Below the pieces are notes generated by a model. It had not been told where the DNA came from. It did not search any database and saw only the letters and a program-made list of their open reading frames with translations. Of a DNA stretch of 64,000 bases, positions 28,236-36,055 are shown in pieces. Source of the DNA: Duganella fentianensis (GTDB lineage: Bacteria; Pseudomonadota; Gammaproteobacteria; Burkholderiales; Burkholderiaceae_D); assembly GCF_009857835.1 (NCBI RefSeq), contig NZ_WWCL01000001.1, positions 1,612,001 through 1,676,000 on the forward strand, read 5' to 3'. Made by a program: the position numbers and the translations under genes. The stretch's first letter is position 1; every line of letters starts with the position of its first letter.

Positions 28236-28264
28236 GTTGTACCGTATTGTACCGCGCTGGTCAA
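28236..28264 (-). promoter_or_regulatory. Sigma-70 promoter with direct repeats, upstream of the chemoreceptor operon
   Basis: On the minus strand TTGACC (28259-28264) and TACAAC (28236-28241) are 17 bp apart, directly behind the ANTAR gene stop. TTGTACCG occurs twice on the plus strand (28237-28244 and 28247-28254), ten bases apart, and could be an operator. Confidence 0.5.
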
Positions 28265-28891
28265 TTATTTTGATGCTGTACGTAAATTATTTGCACCAAG
28301 ACTGAGCAGATTCCGGGCACTGACGACCTCGTCTGCCACCTCGGTCAGCTTGCGTCGCTGACGCCGCGCGGCATCGCGCAGCAGGTTGAAGGCAGCGGTC
28401 CGGCTGAGCTTGTATTCCATCATGACGATGCCGGTTGCCACATTCACGCTGCGCTCCGTATCGAGCGCCGTCTGCAGCTGGCGCTGGCTGCGGCGCAGTC
28501 CGTCCAGCTCGCTGGCACGCGCCAGCGCCGATTCGATCACGGGCAGCAGCTGCTGCACATCCTGCGGCTTGACCAGATAGGCCAGTGCGCCGCTGCGGGT
28601 GGCCTGCTCGACCATGGCCGCTTCGCCGTAGGCGCTCAGCATGAGGAAGGGGATGTGGTCTAATTGCGACAGTCTTTCGGCCAGTGCCAGCCCGCCTTGA
28701 CCCTGCATACGCACGTCGAGGATGGCCAGATCGGGCCGCGCACCGGTGGCTAGCCAGGCGTCGGCCTGTTCTGCCGATTCGGCGCAATCGACCTGATAAC
28801 CGGCGTGACGCAGGCCGGCCGCCATGGTGCTGAGTACCAGCCGGTCGTCTTCGACCAGCAGCAGGGCAGCTTTGGGAGTGTGTGAGTTCAT
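28265..28891 (-). CDS. Response regulator with ANTAR RNA-binding output
   Basis: A 208-aa regulator: receiver domain (phospho-acceptor in LAILDVRMQGQGG) followed by a coiled linker and an ANTAR domain (residues about 135-195; VNVATGIVMMEYKLSRTAAFNLLRDAA). ANTAR proteins such as NasR, AmiR and EutV bind paired RNA hairpins and stop transcription termination. The ATG overlaps the stop of the upstream HisKA_2 kinase by 4 bases, the same kinase/regulator pairing seen in EutW/EutV. The RNA target is not known; the structured leader of the next operon is a candidate. Confidence 0.92.
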   Translation of the reverse strand: MNSHTPKAALLLVEDDRLVLSTMAAGLRHAGYQVDCAESAEQADAWLATGARPDLAILDVRMQGQGGLALAERLSQLDHIPFLMLSAYGEAAMVEQATRSGALAYLVKPQDVQQLLPVIESALARASELDGLRRSQRQLQTALDTERSVNVATGIVMMEYKLSRTAAFNLLRDAARRQRRKLTEVADEVVSARNLLSLGANNLRTASK

Positions 28892-31350
28892 GATGATTCC
28901 GCAGTAGTAGTATGGAGTACGGGCGGCCCCAGGCGCAGGATGGTGAGCACCTGTTGCTGCTCCTGACGCAGGGTCAGGCTGGCACCGGCACGCGGCATCA
29001 GCGCGTGTACCAGTTGCAGGCCGCTATAAGGATCGGGGCCGCTGGCCGGCTGTTCCGGCAGCTGGCCGTGGTTGCTGATGGTGATCACCACCTGCTCGGC
29101 CTCGTCGCCGCGGCGCACGGTCAGCGCGACCCCGCCGTGGCTGCGCCCGCCGTGCTTGGCCGCATTGAGTATCAGTTCGTTGAGGATCAGGGCGACCGGC
29201 ACGGCTTCGTCCTCGGCCACGCCGGCCGGCTGCCAGCGCTCGGGAATATCGACCCGGATGGCGGTCTGCCACAGGGCGCCGACTTCGGCTGCAATTTCGC
29301 TGCACAGCTCGCACAGGTGCACCGCACCATCGGCCGCACGGCCGCGCAGGCCGTGCACCACCGACATGCCTTTGACCTGCGAAATGGCATGGCTGATGGG
29401 CTCTTCCAGCTCCGGATGCTTGTAGGTGAACTGGCGCAGGATGCCGGTAATGCCCTGCAGATTGTTCTTGATGCGGTGGTGCACTTCGCGCACCAGCACA
29501 TCGCGGTGGGCCGCTTCCTGCTGCATGCGCAGAGTTTCGCGCTGATAGCTTTCCGTCACGTCGATCAGGTGGCAGACGAAGTGGGTGACTTCGCCGCGCA
29601 GGCTATACACGGCGCTGGTGGTGCCGCGTGCATAGAAATCCTTGCCGTTGCGCCGGCGCAGCCAGACGTCGTCGCGGCACACTCCGTCCTTGCGGGTGGT
29701 GCGCCACATGGCTTCGTAATAGCCCTGCGGCTGGAGCGCCGAGCGCAGAATGTTGATGGGCTGGCCGCAGGCCTCGCTCTGTGCCCAGCCGGTGATGTCG
29801 GCAAAAGCCTGATTGACGCGCAGGATGCGCAGCTCGGCATCGAGCACGGCAATGCCGGCCTGCGCCTCGAAGGCGATGGCGGCGATGCGCAGCGCTTCTT
29901 CGGTCTGTTTGCGTTCCGTAATATCGATGGAAATGCCGCACATGGCATAGATTTCGCCAGCCTGATCGCGCAGCGGCAGCTTGACGCTCTGGTAGATGGC
30001 GGCGCGGCCATTGCGCCGGTCCACCGTAGGTTCTTCCACCCGCAGGGTGGCGCCATGCTGCCAGACTGCCAGCTCATGCTGGCGCAGCGTGGCCACGCTG
30101 GCCGAGCTGAAAAATTCCTCGTCGCGCAGGCCGGCCAGCTGGGCCATGCTGCGCTGGAACAGCGTGCGCACGCGCCGGTTGGCATACAGATAGCGGCCAT
30201 CGCGGTCTTTCAGGTACACATAGCTGTCGGCATGGTCGAGGATGTCGGCCAGCTTGCGTTCGCTCTGCTGCAGCGCCATTTCGCGCTGGTTGATGGCGCT
30301 CAGCAGGTTGTTGAAGGCGATGAACAGGCGGCCGATTTCATCATCGCGCTGTACGCTGAGCGCCTGCAGGGGGGCGGCGCTGACACGCATCTGGGTCAGC
30401 GTGCTGATGGCATCCATCAGCGGTGCCAGCTGGCGCCGCAAGGTCCACCATGTCAGTGCGCCCAGCATCAGCGCGAACACCACCGTGGCCAGCAGCAGGT
30501 GGCGCTGCATGCTGGCGACCGGCGCGAAGGCATCGCTGGTGGGCAGAGCGGCCGCCACATACCAGCCGGCCAGCAGGCTGCGGTGGGCTGAGGCCAGCAC
30601 TTCCGTGCCGCTGCTGTTGCGGGTCACGCCCGAGCCTTCGTAGCCGCTGACGAAGCGATCGACCAGCTTGCTGTGGCCGAGTGGCGGGACGTTGCCCAGC
30701 ACGTAGGCGGGATTGGTGGCGGCGATGACCAGTCGCTGTTCCGGCTCCACCACCATATAGCCGCCGCTGCCGCCATAGCCGGCGGCCAGCAGGCGGCTGA
30801 GGAAGTTGCTGCTGCGCAGATTGGTAAAGCCCGTCAGCGTGGCGAAACGCTGGCCATCGTCGTTCAGCAGCGGTACCGACATGGGCAGCAGACCGTTGAG
30901 GCGGCTAGCGGCATGCACCACGACCCGGGTCTGGTTCAGATAGGCCGGCAGGATGAATGGCGGCGGCGGGGGAGCGCCGGCGCTGGCGCCGGCGCTGACC
31001 AGCATTTTTCCCTGCAGGTCATGGATCTGCAGGCCGGCATCGAACATATCGCTTTTGTCCAGGCGTTCCAGCAACTGGCGCAGGCGGTCCGGATGGGCCA
31101 GCATGGCCGGCTCTACGCTGCGGCCCAGATGGCTGAGACTGCTGCCCTGTTCGTTGACGGCGGCGTCGAGCGAGGTGGCCACCACCTTCACGGCCGATAA
31201 CTGCTGCAGGCCCAGCATGTGTTCCATATCCTGCTGTAGTACCTGTATGGAAAAGTAGGACAGCGACCACAGGCCTAGCAGGCTGAGGGCGAGCATGGTG
31301 ACAGTCAGACGGGTTTTGAGCGTATGCCTTTGCATTGTTTCGTGGGCCAC
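28888..31350 (-). CDS. Sensor histidine kinase (dCache-like sensor, HAMP-like, PAS x2, HisKA_2)
   Basis: An 820-aa membrane kinase. Helix 1 (about residues 17-36) and helix 2 (LLATVVFALMLGALTWWTL, near residue 290) bracket a periplasmic Cache-type sensor of roughly 250 aa. A HAMP-like segment and two PAS/PAC domains follow. The phospho-acceptor box is LVREVHHRIKNNLQGITGIL, typical of HisKA_2/HWE-like kinases, and an HATPase domain ends the protein. It is coupled to the ANTAR regulator by a 4-base overlap, so it should control transcript elongation rather than initiation. The GTG start is uncertain; an ATG 15 bases later (MQRHTLKTR) is equally likely. No clear ribosome site is seen for either. 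Confidence 0.9.
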   Translation of the reverse strand: MAHETMQRHTLKTRLTVTMLALSLLGLWSLSYFSIQVLQQDMEHMLGLQQLSAVKVVATSLDAAVNEQGSSLSHLGRSVEPAMLAHPDRLRQLLERLDKSDMFDAGLQIHDLQGKMLVSAGASAGAPPPPPFILPAYLNQTRVVVHAASRLNGLLPMSVPLLNDDGQRFATLTGFTNLRSSNFLSRLLAAGYGGSGGYMVVEPEQRLVIAATNPAYVLGNVPPLGHSKLVDRFVSGYEGSGVTRNSSGTEVLASAHRSLLAGWYVAAALPTSDAFAPVASMQRHLLLATVVFALMLGALTWWTLRRQLAPLMDAISTLTQMRVSAAPLQALSVQRDDEIGRLFIAFNNLLSAINQREMALQQSERKLADILDHADSYVYLKDRDGRYLYANRRVRTLFQRSMAQLAGLRDEEFFSSASVATLRQHELAVWQHGATLRVEEPTVDRRNGRAAIYQSVKLPLRDQAGEIYAMCGISIDITERKQTEEALRIAAIAFEAQAGIAVLDAELRILRVNQAFADITGWAQSEACGQPINILRSALQPQGYYEAMWRTTRKDGVCRDDVWLRRRNGKDFYARGTTSAVYSLRGEVTHFVCHLIDVTESYQRETLRMQQEAAHRDVLVREVHHRIKNNLQGITGILRQFTYKHPELEEPISHAISQVKGMSVVHGLRGRAADGAVHLCELCSEIAAEVGALWQTAIRVDIPERWQPAGVAEDEAVPVALILNELILNAAKHGGRSHGGVALTVRRGDEAEQVVITISNHGQLPEQPASGPDPYSGLQLVHALMPRAGASLTLRQEQQQVLTILRLGPPVLHTTTAESS

Positions 31351-31506
31351 GTTGGTTTGGGAGCGTGGTTTTGATTATTCTTAAATAATAGGTTTTATCT
31401 TTTGGAAATAATTTGACCCAACTCAAATATACAGGAAGCAGTTTAAACACAGCCGTGTTCATTGCAATTTAAATGTGACATAGCCGGACGGTGCCAACGC
31501 TTGGTT

Positions 31507-31587
31507 TGCACGTTAATGCACGATTAAATCGAAAATATGCAGAAATAAGGATAATTCCAGCGTTTACTTTCTTGTTTATGCACGTTA
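31507..31587. promoter_or_regulatory. Three TGCACG(A)TTA boxes, probable DeoR operator
   Basis: TGCACGTTA (31507-31515), TGCACGATTA (31517-31526) and TGCACGTTA (31579-31587). The first two start ten bases apart (one helical turn) and the third is 72 bases from the first. The last copy ends ten bases before the deoR start codon, which has no ribosome-binding site. Autoregulation by the DeoR protein is the simplest reading. Confidence 0.55.
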
Positions 31588-31597
31588 TTATCGTCCC

Positions 31598-32380
31598 ATG
31601 AACGAGATACCTGCTACCCGACGTGACCTCATCCTGCACCGGCTGGAGCAGGGCGAGCCTGTGAACGCTGCCGCGCTGGCGGCCGAATTTGCCGTTTCCG
31701 AAGATGCCATCCGGCGCGACCTGCGTGCACTGGCCACGCTAGGACTATGCCGGCGCGTGTATGGCGGGGCGCTGCCGCTGTCGCCCGCTGCCACGCCCAT
31801 GGCCGAGCGCATCGGCCATATGCCGGAACGCAAGGCGGCGCTGGCCCAGCAGGGCGCAGCACTGGTCCAGCCCGGCGAACTGCTGCTGCTCGATAATGGC
31901 AGCAGCAATCTGGCGCTGGTGCCCTTGCTGCCGGCCGAGAGCGGCATCACCGTGGCCACCAACTCGATTGCGATAGCCGCTGCCGTGCTGCAGCGGGCCG
32001 ATGTGCGGCTGCTGATGCTGGGTGGCAGCGTCGATGCCCACGTAGGCGGCTGCATCGATGCCACGGCCTTGCGCCAGCTGGCCGATCTGAACCCCGACCG
32101 CTGCTTCCTCGGCGCCTGTGCCTGCTCGGCCGAACAGGGTATAGGCGCCTTCCATCTGGCCGATGCCCACTTCAAACAGGCCGCGCTGGCGGCGGCACGC
32201 CACAGCGTGGTGCTGCTGACCAGCGAAAAATTACAGACGCGCGCGCCCTACCGGGTGTGTGCCAGTGCTGCCATCAGCTGCTATGTGCTGGAAGCTGATG
32301 CCCCCGAAGCCTGCGCCCGGGCGCTGGAGCAGGGCGGCAGCATGGTGCGGCGCGCCAGTCCGCTCTTGACTTCCTACTGA
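31598..32380 (+). CDS. DeoR-family transcriptional regulator
   Basis: A 260-aa repressor-type protein with an N-terminal HTH (NAAALAAEFAVSEDAIRRDLRALATLG) and a C-terminal sugar-phosphate sensor domain of the ISOCOT fold (GELLLLDNGSSNLALVPLL; NSIAIAAAVL; CFLGACACSAEQG). Such proteins sense phosphorylated sugars. The start ATG has no Shine-Dalgarno sequence and sits just after a repeated operator-like box, so translation may be weak or leaderless. The MFS transporter follows 19 bases downstream with a strong AAGGAG, making a two-gene operon in which the transporter is the likely regulated function. Confidence 0.92.
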   Translation: MNEIPATRRDLILHRLEQGEPVNAAALAAEFAVSEDAIRRDLRALATLGLCRRVYGGALPLSPAATPMAERIGHMPERKAALAQQGAALVQPGELLLLDNGSSNLALVPLLPAESGITVATNSIAIAAAVLQRADVRLLMLGGSVDAHVGGCIDATALRQLADLNPDRCFLGACACSAEQGIGAFHLADAHFKQAALAAARHSVVLLTSEKLQTRAPYRVCASAAISCYVLEADAPEACARALEQGGSMVRRASPLLTSY

Positions 32381-32399
32381 CACTCGACAAGGAGATGCT

Positions 32400-33548
32400 G
32401 TGCCCCCCGTTTCCAATGCCGCTGCGCGGCTTGCTACCCGTGTGCTGTTTCTCGTGGCCGGTTTCGGCTATTCCTGCTGGGCGCCGCTGATACCGCTGAC
32501 CAAGGCGCGGCTGGGCATAGACGACCATGCACTAGGCCTGCTGCTGCTGTGCATAGGCGTGGGCTCTATCATGGCGATGGCACTGACGGGGGCGCTGGCC
32601 GTACGCTATGGCACGCGGCCTTTGCTGATCGTCAGCGGCTTCGGTTTTGCAGCGGCGCTGGCGGTGTTGCCGCTGGCCGCTTCCGTGCCCGTGCTGGCGC
32701 TGAATCTGGTGGTTTTCGGCGCCACGCTGGGGGCGCTCGATGTGGCCATGAATATGCATGCGGTGGAAGTGGAAAAGCGTTCCGGAGCCACGCTGATGTC
32801 GGGCTTTCACGCCCTGTTCAGCGTGGGCGGCTTTGCCGGCTCGGCGGTGATGACGCTGCTGCTGTCGCGCCAGCTGGCCACGCTGCCGGCCACCCTGCTG
32901 TGCGGCGCAGTGATGGTGCTGGGCATGCTGCTGGCTACGCCGCGCATCCTGCGCGATGGCGCCAGTGCGGGCGGCACCATGTTTGCCTTGCCGCGCGGGC
33001 TGGTGCTAGGGATTGCGCTACTGACCTGCATTACCTTTCTGGTCGAAGGCGCGCTGCTGGACTGGGGCGCGCTGCTGTTGACGGAGCAGGGGCTGTTTGC
33101 GGTGGAGCAGGCAGGGAGCGGCTATATCGTGTTTTCCATCGCCATGACCATCGCCCGTTTCAGCGGCGACTTTGTGGCGACCCGGCTGGGCGACCAGCGT
33201 ACGCTGCTGGTGGGCGGGGTGATCGCACTGGCCGGCTTTGCCGTGCTGCTGACGGCTGGTACGGCGCCGCTGGCACTGACGGGTTTCGGTCTGATCGGCC
33301 TGGGTTGCGCCAACATCGTGCCGGTGCTGTTCCGCCGCGGCGCCAACCAGCAGGTGATGCCGGCCGGTCTGGCGATTGCCGCCATCTCCACCACGGCCTA
33401 CGCCGGCATACTGGTGGGGCCGGCCTGCATAGGCTTTATCGCCAAACAGGTGGGCCTGCCGCAGGCCTTCTGGCTGCTGGCGGCCTTGCTGGCCTGCGTG
33501 CCGTGTTCGGCGCTGTGGCTGGTCAGGGCGCGGCCGGCGGCGGCATAA
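32400..33548 (+). CDS. MFS transporter, FucP/YbjJ-like
   Basis: A 382-aa inner-membrane transporter with twelve predicted helices and no large loops. Features include a GxGSIMAMALTGALAVRYGTRPLL loop between helices 2 and 3 and an N-terminal half matching the sugar-permease-like (YbjJ/FucP) subgroup of the major facilitator superfamily. The GTG start follows AAGGAG at five bases. Pairing with DeoR points to sugar or sugar-derivative transport, but the direction and substrate are unknown. The gene ends 28 bases from the convergent VOC gene. Confidence 0.88.
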   Translation: MPPVSNAAARLATRVLFLVAGFGYSCWAPLIPLTKARLGIDDHALGLLLLCIGVGSIMAMALTGALAVRYGTRPLLIVSGFGFAAALAVLPLAASVPVLALNLVVFGATLGALDVAMNMHAVEVEKRSGATLMSGFHALFSVGGFAGSAVMTLLLSRQLATLPATLLCGAVMVLGMLLATPRILRDGASAGGTMFALPRGLVLGIALLTCITFLVEGALLDWGALLLTEQGLFAVEQAGSGYIVFSIAMTIARFSGDFVATRLGDQRTLLVGGVIALAGFAVLLTAGTAPLALTGFGLIGLGCANIVPVLFRRGANQQVMPAGLAIAAISTTAYAGILVGPACIGFIAKQVGLPQAFWLLAALLACVPCSALWLVRARPAAA

Positions 33549-33575
33549 CCGGCGCACACCTGCCGAACTGCCCGC

Positions 33576-33974
33576 CTAGGCGTCAACGGCGTCGTGGTGG
33601 ACGACGCATAGCTTGTTCCCTTCCGGATCACGGAAATAGCTGCCGTAGTAGTTGGCATGGTAGTGCGGGCGCAGGCCCGGCGCGCCTTCGCAGCGGCCGC
33701 CATGGGCCAGCGCGGCAGCATGGGCGGCATCGACGGCGGCGCGCGATGGCGCCAGCAGGGCGATCATCTGGCCATTGCCTGCCTGTGCCGGCTGGCCGTC
33801 ATAGGGCCGGCCGATGATGAACAGGGGGCGGCCACCTTCGGCCGGCTGCCACGCTGCCCACGGTTTGCCCGCGTCCGTGAAGCGCAGGCGTGTGGCCAGT
33901 GCTGCCATCACGGCGGCATAGAAGTCAAAACTCCGCTCGAAATCATTGATGCCTATGTAGATGTGGGAAAGCAT
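33576..33974 (-). CDS. VOC (glyoxalase/bleomycin-resistance fold) family protein
   Basis: A 132-aa soluble protein of the vicinal-oxygen-chelate superfamily, with paired beta-alpha-beta-beta-beta modules: MLSHIYIGINDFERSFDFYAAVMAAL at the start and YYGSYFRDPEGNKLCVVHH at the end. Candidate metal ligands are H4, H108-region and E125-region residues. The ATG follows AGGA; the longer open frame overlaps the lysR gene and is rejected. It lies 7 bases after the lysR stop on the same strand, so it may be co-transcribed, though a functional link is not obvious. Substrate unknown. Confidence 0.87.
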   Translation of the reverse strand: MLSHIYIGINDFERSFDFYAAVMAALATRLRFTDAGKPWAAWQPAEGGRPLFIIGRPYDGQPAQAGNGQMIALLAPSRAAVDAAHAAALAHGGRCEGAPGLRPHYHANYYGSYFRDPEGNKLCVVHHDAVDA

Positions 33975-33981
33975 GGCTGTC

Positions 33982-34878
33982 CTAGAGGTTGTCCGCGATA
34001 CTCGATAATACGTGCTGTTTGAAGGCAGCGGCCAGCGGCGAGAGTTTTTTACTGGCCGGATGGACGATGTGCCAGGCCGAAGGCAGCGGAAAACCGGCCA
34101 CATTGATCACGCTGACGCCATGCTCTTTCTGGTGCCCGTGCAGGGCGTGGCGCGACACCACGCCTATGCCGAGGCCACCGGCGACGGATTCCTTGACGGC
34201 TTCGTTGCTGCCCAGTTCCAGCCGTATATTCGGGCGGAATTTCTCGGTGCGGAAAAACTGGTCGGCTGCCATGCGCGTGCCGGAACCCGGTTCGCGCAGG
34301 ATGAAGCGGCGCCCGGCCAGATCCTGCAGCGTTACCTTGCGCCGCCGGGCCAGCGCATCGTCGCTGGCGACGATCACCACGATGGGGTTGGGCATGAAGC
34401 TCTGGTCGCACAGCTCCATGTCGGCCGGCGGCATGGACATGATGTAGAGGTCATCGAGATTGTCGCGCAGGCGCTGTACCACGCCATCGCGGTTGAGGAT
34501 TTCCAGCGACACGTCGATGGCCGGATGGCGGTTGCAGAAGCTGCCGATCAGGCGCGGCATGAAATATTTGGCCGTGCTCACCACGGCCACCCGCAGCTTG
34601 CCGCGCGCGAGACCCTTGATGCCGTCCACCTGCTGCTCGAAGCCGTCCCAGCTCTGGGCGATGGCGCGCGCCGTTTCGGCCAGTTCCTGTCCCACCTGCG
34701 TCAGGTGGACTTTTTTGCCGATCACGTCGTACAGGGGCAGGCCGACAGACTCGCTAATCTCGCGCAGCTGCATGGAAGCGGTGGGCTGGGTGACGTGCAG
34801 GGCGCGCGCCGCCGCGCTGACGCTGCCCGTTTCAGCCAGCGCCAGAAACAGGCGCAATTGCCGGAAAGTGATATTCAT
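33982..34878 (-). CDS. LysR-family regulator, CbbR-like
   Basis: A 298-aa LTTR with HTH MNITFRQLRLFLALAETGSVSAAARALHVTQPTASMQLREIE-like N-terminus and a type 2 periplasmic-binding effector domain. The HTH and the segment HVTQPTASMQL are close to CbbR/CysB-type regulators of carbon fixation. It is divergent from an SbtA-type bicarbonate permease, with TNA-N7/8-TNA-like dyads in the 85-bp gap, which supports control of inorganic-carbon uptake. No RuBisCO or carbonic anhydrase gene is in the window. CbbR identity is inferred, not proven. Confidence 0.9.
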   Translation of the reverse strand: MNITFRQLRLFLALAETGSVSAAARALHVTQPTASMQLREISESVGLPLYDVIGKKVHLTQVGQELAETARAIAQSWDGFEQQVDGIKGLARGKLRVAVVSTAKYFMPRLIGSFCNRHPAIDVSLEILNRDGVVQRLRDNLDDLYIMSMPPADMELCDQSFMPNPIVVIVASDDALARRRKVTLQDLAGRRFILREPGSGTRMAADQFFRTEKFRPNIRLELGSNEAVKESVAGGLGIGVVSRHALHGHQKEHGVSVINVAGFPLPSAWHIVHPASKKLSPLAAAFKQHVLSSIADNL

Positions 34879-34943
34879 AGAGTTTTATCTATGGATAATG
34901 ATGTAAGAATCGATTTTACACGATATCAGGCTTTTCCTAGAAT
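34877..34943 (+). promoter_or_regulatory. Promoter and LysR operators of the SbtA-type gene
   Basis: TTTACA (34915-34920), 17 bp, TAGAAT (34938-34943) is a good sigma-70 promoter. The dyad TGTAA-N9-TTACA (34902-34920) covers its -35 and encloses the palindrome AATCGATT. A second dyad, ATAGA-N6-TCTAT (34877-34892), overlaps the lysR start codon and fits autorepression. Confidence 0.65.
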
Positions 34944-34963
34944 GCGGGTCTAGGAGAAAAACC

Positions 34964-35992
34964 ATGCAAAACATCCTCGATCCCGCCATTCTGTTCTTTG
35001 TTTTCGGTGTGCTGGCCGGTGCCGTACGTTCCAACCTCGAAATTCCGCCTGCGATCTCGCGCTTTCTTTCGCTCTATCTGCTGATGGCGCTGGGCCTGAA
35101 GGGCGGCTTCGCCCTGTCGCATTCCGGCCTGACGGCGAATGTGGGCCTGAGTCTGGGCGCTGCCGTCTCGCTGGCCATCGCCGTGCCGCTGATCGGCTAC
35201 AACATTTTGCGCCGCTTCGTATCCGGCTTCGATGCGGCGGCGGTGGCGGCCACTTATGGCTCGGTCAGTGCCGTCACCTTTGTCACGGCCGTGCAGTATC
35301 TGGAAAACCAGCAGCTGGCATATGGCGGCCACATGGCCGCGGCGATGGCGCTGATGGAGTCACCGGCCATCATCATGGCCATCGTGTTCGCCAACAGCCT
35401 GCGCCAGCGGGCCAGTGCCAGCGTGGCAGTGCCGGCGGGCGGGGCAGCCGTGCTGGCAGGACCTGCTGCCAGCGTGGCCGCAGGTGCGGGCAAGCAGGGC
35501 GTCTCGGTCGGCAAAATCCTGCATGAATCGTTCACCGATGGCGCGCAGTTGCTGCTGCTGGGCGCCATGGTGGTGGGCATCGTTACTGGCGATGCGGGCA
35601 AGGCCGCCATGCAGCCGTTCTCGGGCGACCTGTTCAAAGGCATGTTGGCCTTCTTCCTGCTCGATATGGGCCTGATGGCGGCGCGCAATCTGATGCAGAT
35701 CCGCGGCAAGTCCCCCGTGCAGGTGGCCTATGCCGTACTGGGCCCGCTGCTGCATGCCATGCTGGCGCTGACGCTGGCCGTACTGCTGCATCTGCCCACG
35801 GGTGACGCGGCACTGCTGATGGTGCTGGCTGCGAGCGCTTCCTACATCGCCGTGCCGGCCGTGCTGCGCTATGCCATGCCGGAAGCTACGCCTTCGCTGT
35901 ACTTCGGCCTGAGTCTGGGCGTGACCTTCCCGCTGAACATCCTGTTCGGCATTCCGCTGTATGTGGGCGTGGCCCGCACCGTGCTGGGCTAG
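34964..35992 (+). CDS. SbtA-type sodium-dependent bicarbonate permease
   Basis: A 342-aa inner-membrane protein with about ten helices (PF05982, SbtA family). It begins MQNILDPAILFFVFGVLAGAVRSNLEIP and keeps the family segments LSLYLLMALGLKGG and GSVSAVTFVTAVQYLE, plus the repeat in the second half (FLLDMGLMAARNL; ASASYIAVPAVLRYAMPEA). A central cytoplasmic loop is Ala/Gly-rich. In cyanobacteria SbtA is a high-affinity Na+/HCO3- symporter regulated by the PII-like SbtB; no sbtB gene is adjacent here. The ATG follows AGGAG. Divergent LysR control fits CO2 or bicarbonate limitation. Confidence 0.9.
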   Translation: MQNILDPAILFFVFGVLAGAVRSNLEIPPAISRFLSLYLLMALGLKGGFALSHSGLTANVGLSLGAAVSLAIAVPLIGYNILRRFVSGFDAAAVAATYGSVSAVTFVTAVQYLENQQLAYGGHMAAAMALMESPAIIMAIVFANSLRQRASASVAVPAGGAAVLAGPAASVAAGAGKQGVSVGKILHESFTDGAQLLLLGAMVVGIVTGDAGKAAMQPFSGDLFKGMLAFFLLDMGLMAARNLMQIRGKSPVQVAYAVLGPLLHAMLALTLAVLLHLPTGDAALLMVLAASASYIAVPAVLRYAMPEATPSLYFGLSLGVTFPLNILFGIPLYVGVARTVLG

Positions 35993-36004
35993 CGCGGCGA
36001 GGCT

Positions 36005-36055
36005 TAGTGACGTTCAGTGACGCTCAGTGACGCAAAGTGACGTTCAGGGACGCTG
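36005..36055. repeat. 10-bp tandem repeat covering a stop codon
   Basis: About five units of consensus CGYTCAGTGA (units at 36011, 36021, 36031 and 36041 plus partial ends). The array lies between convergent genes and includes the last codons and the stop (36044-36046, minus strand) of the MaoC-Pta gene. A change in copy number of a 10-bp unit could shift that protein's C-terminus. Confidence 0.75.
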
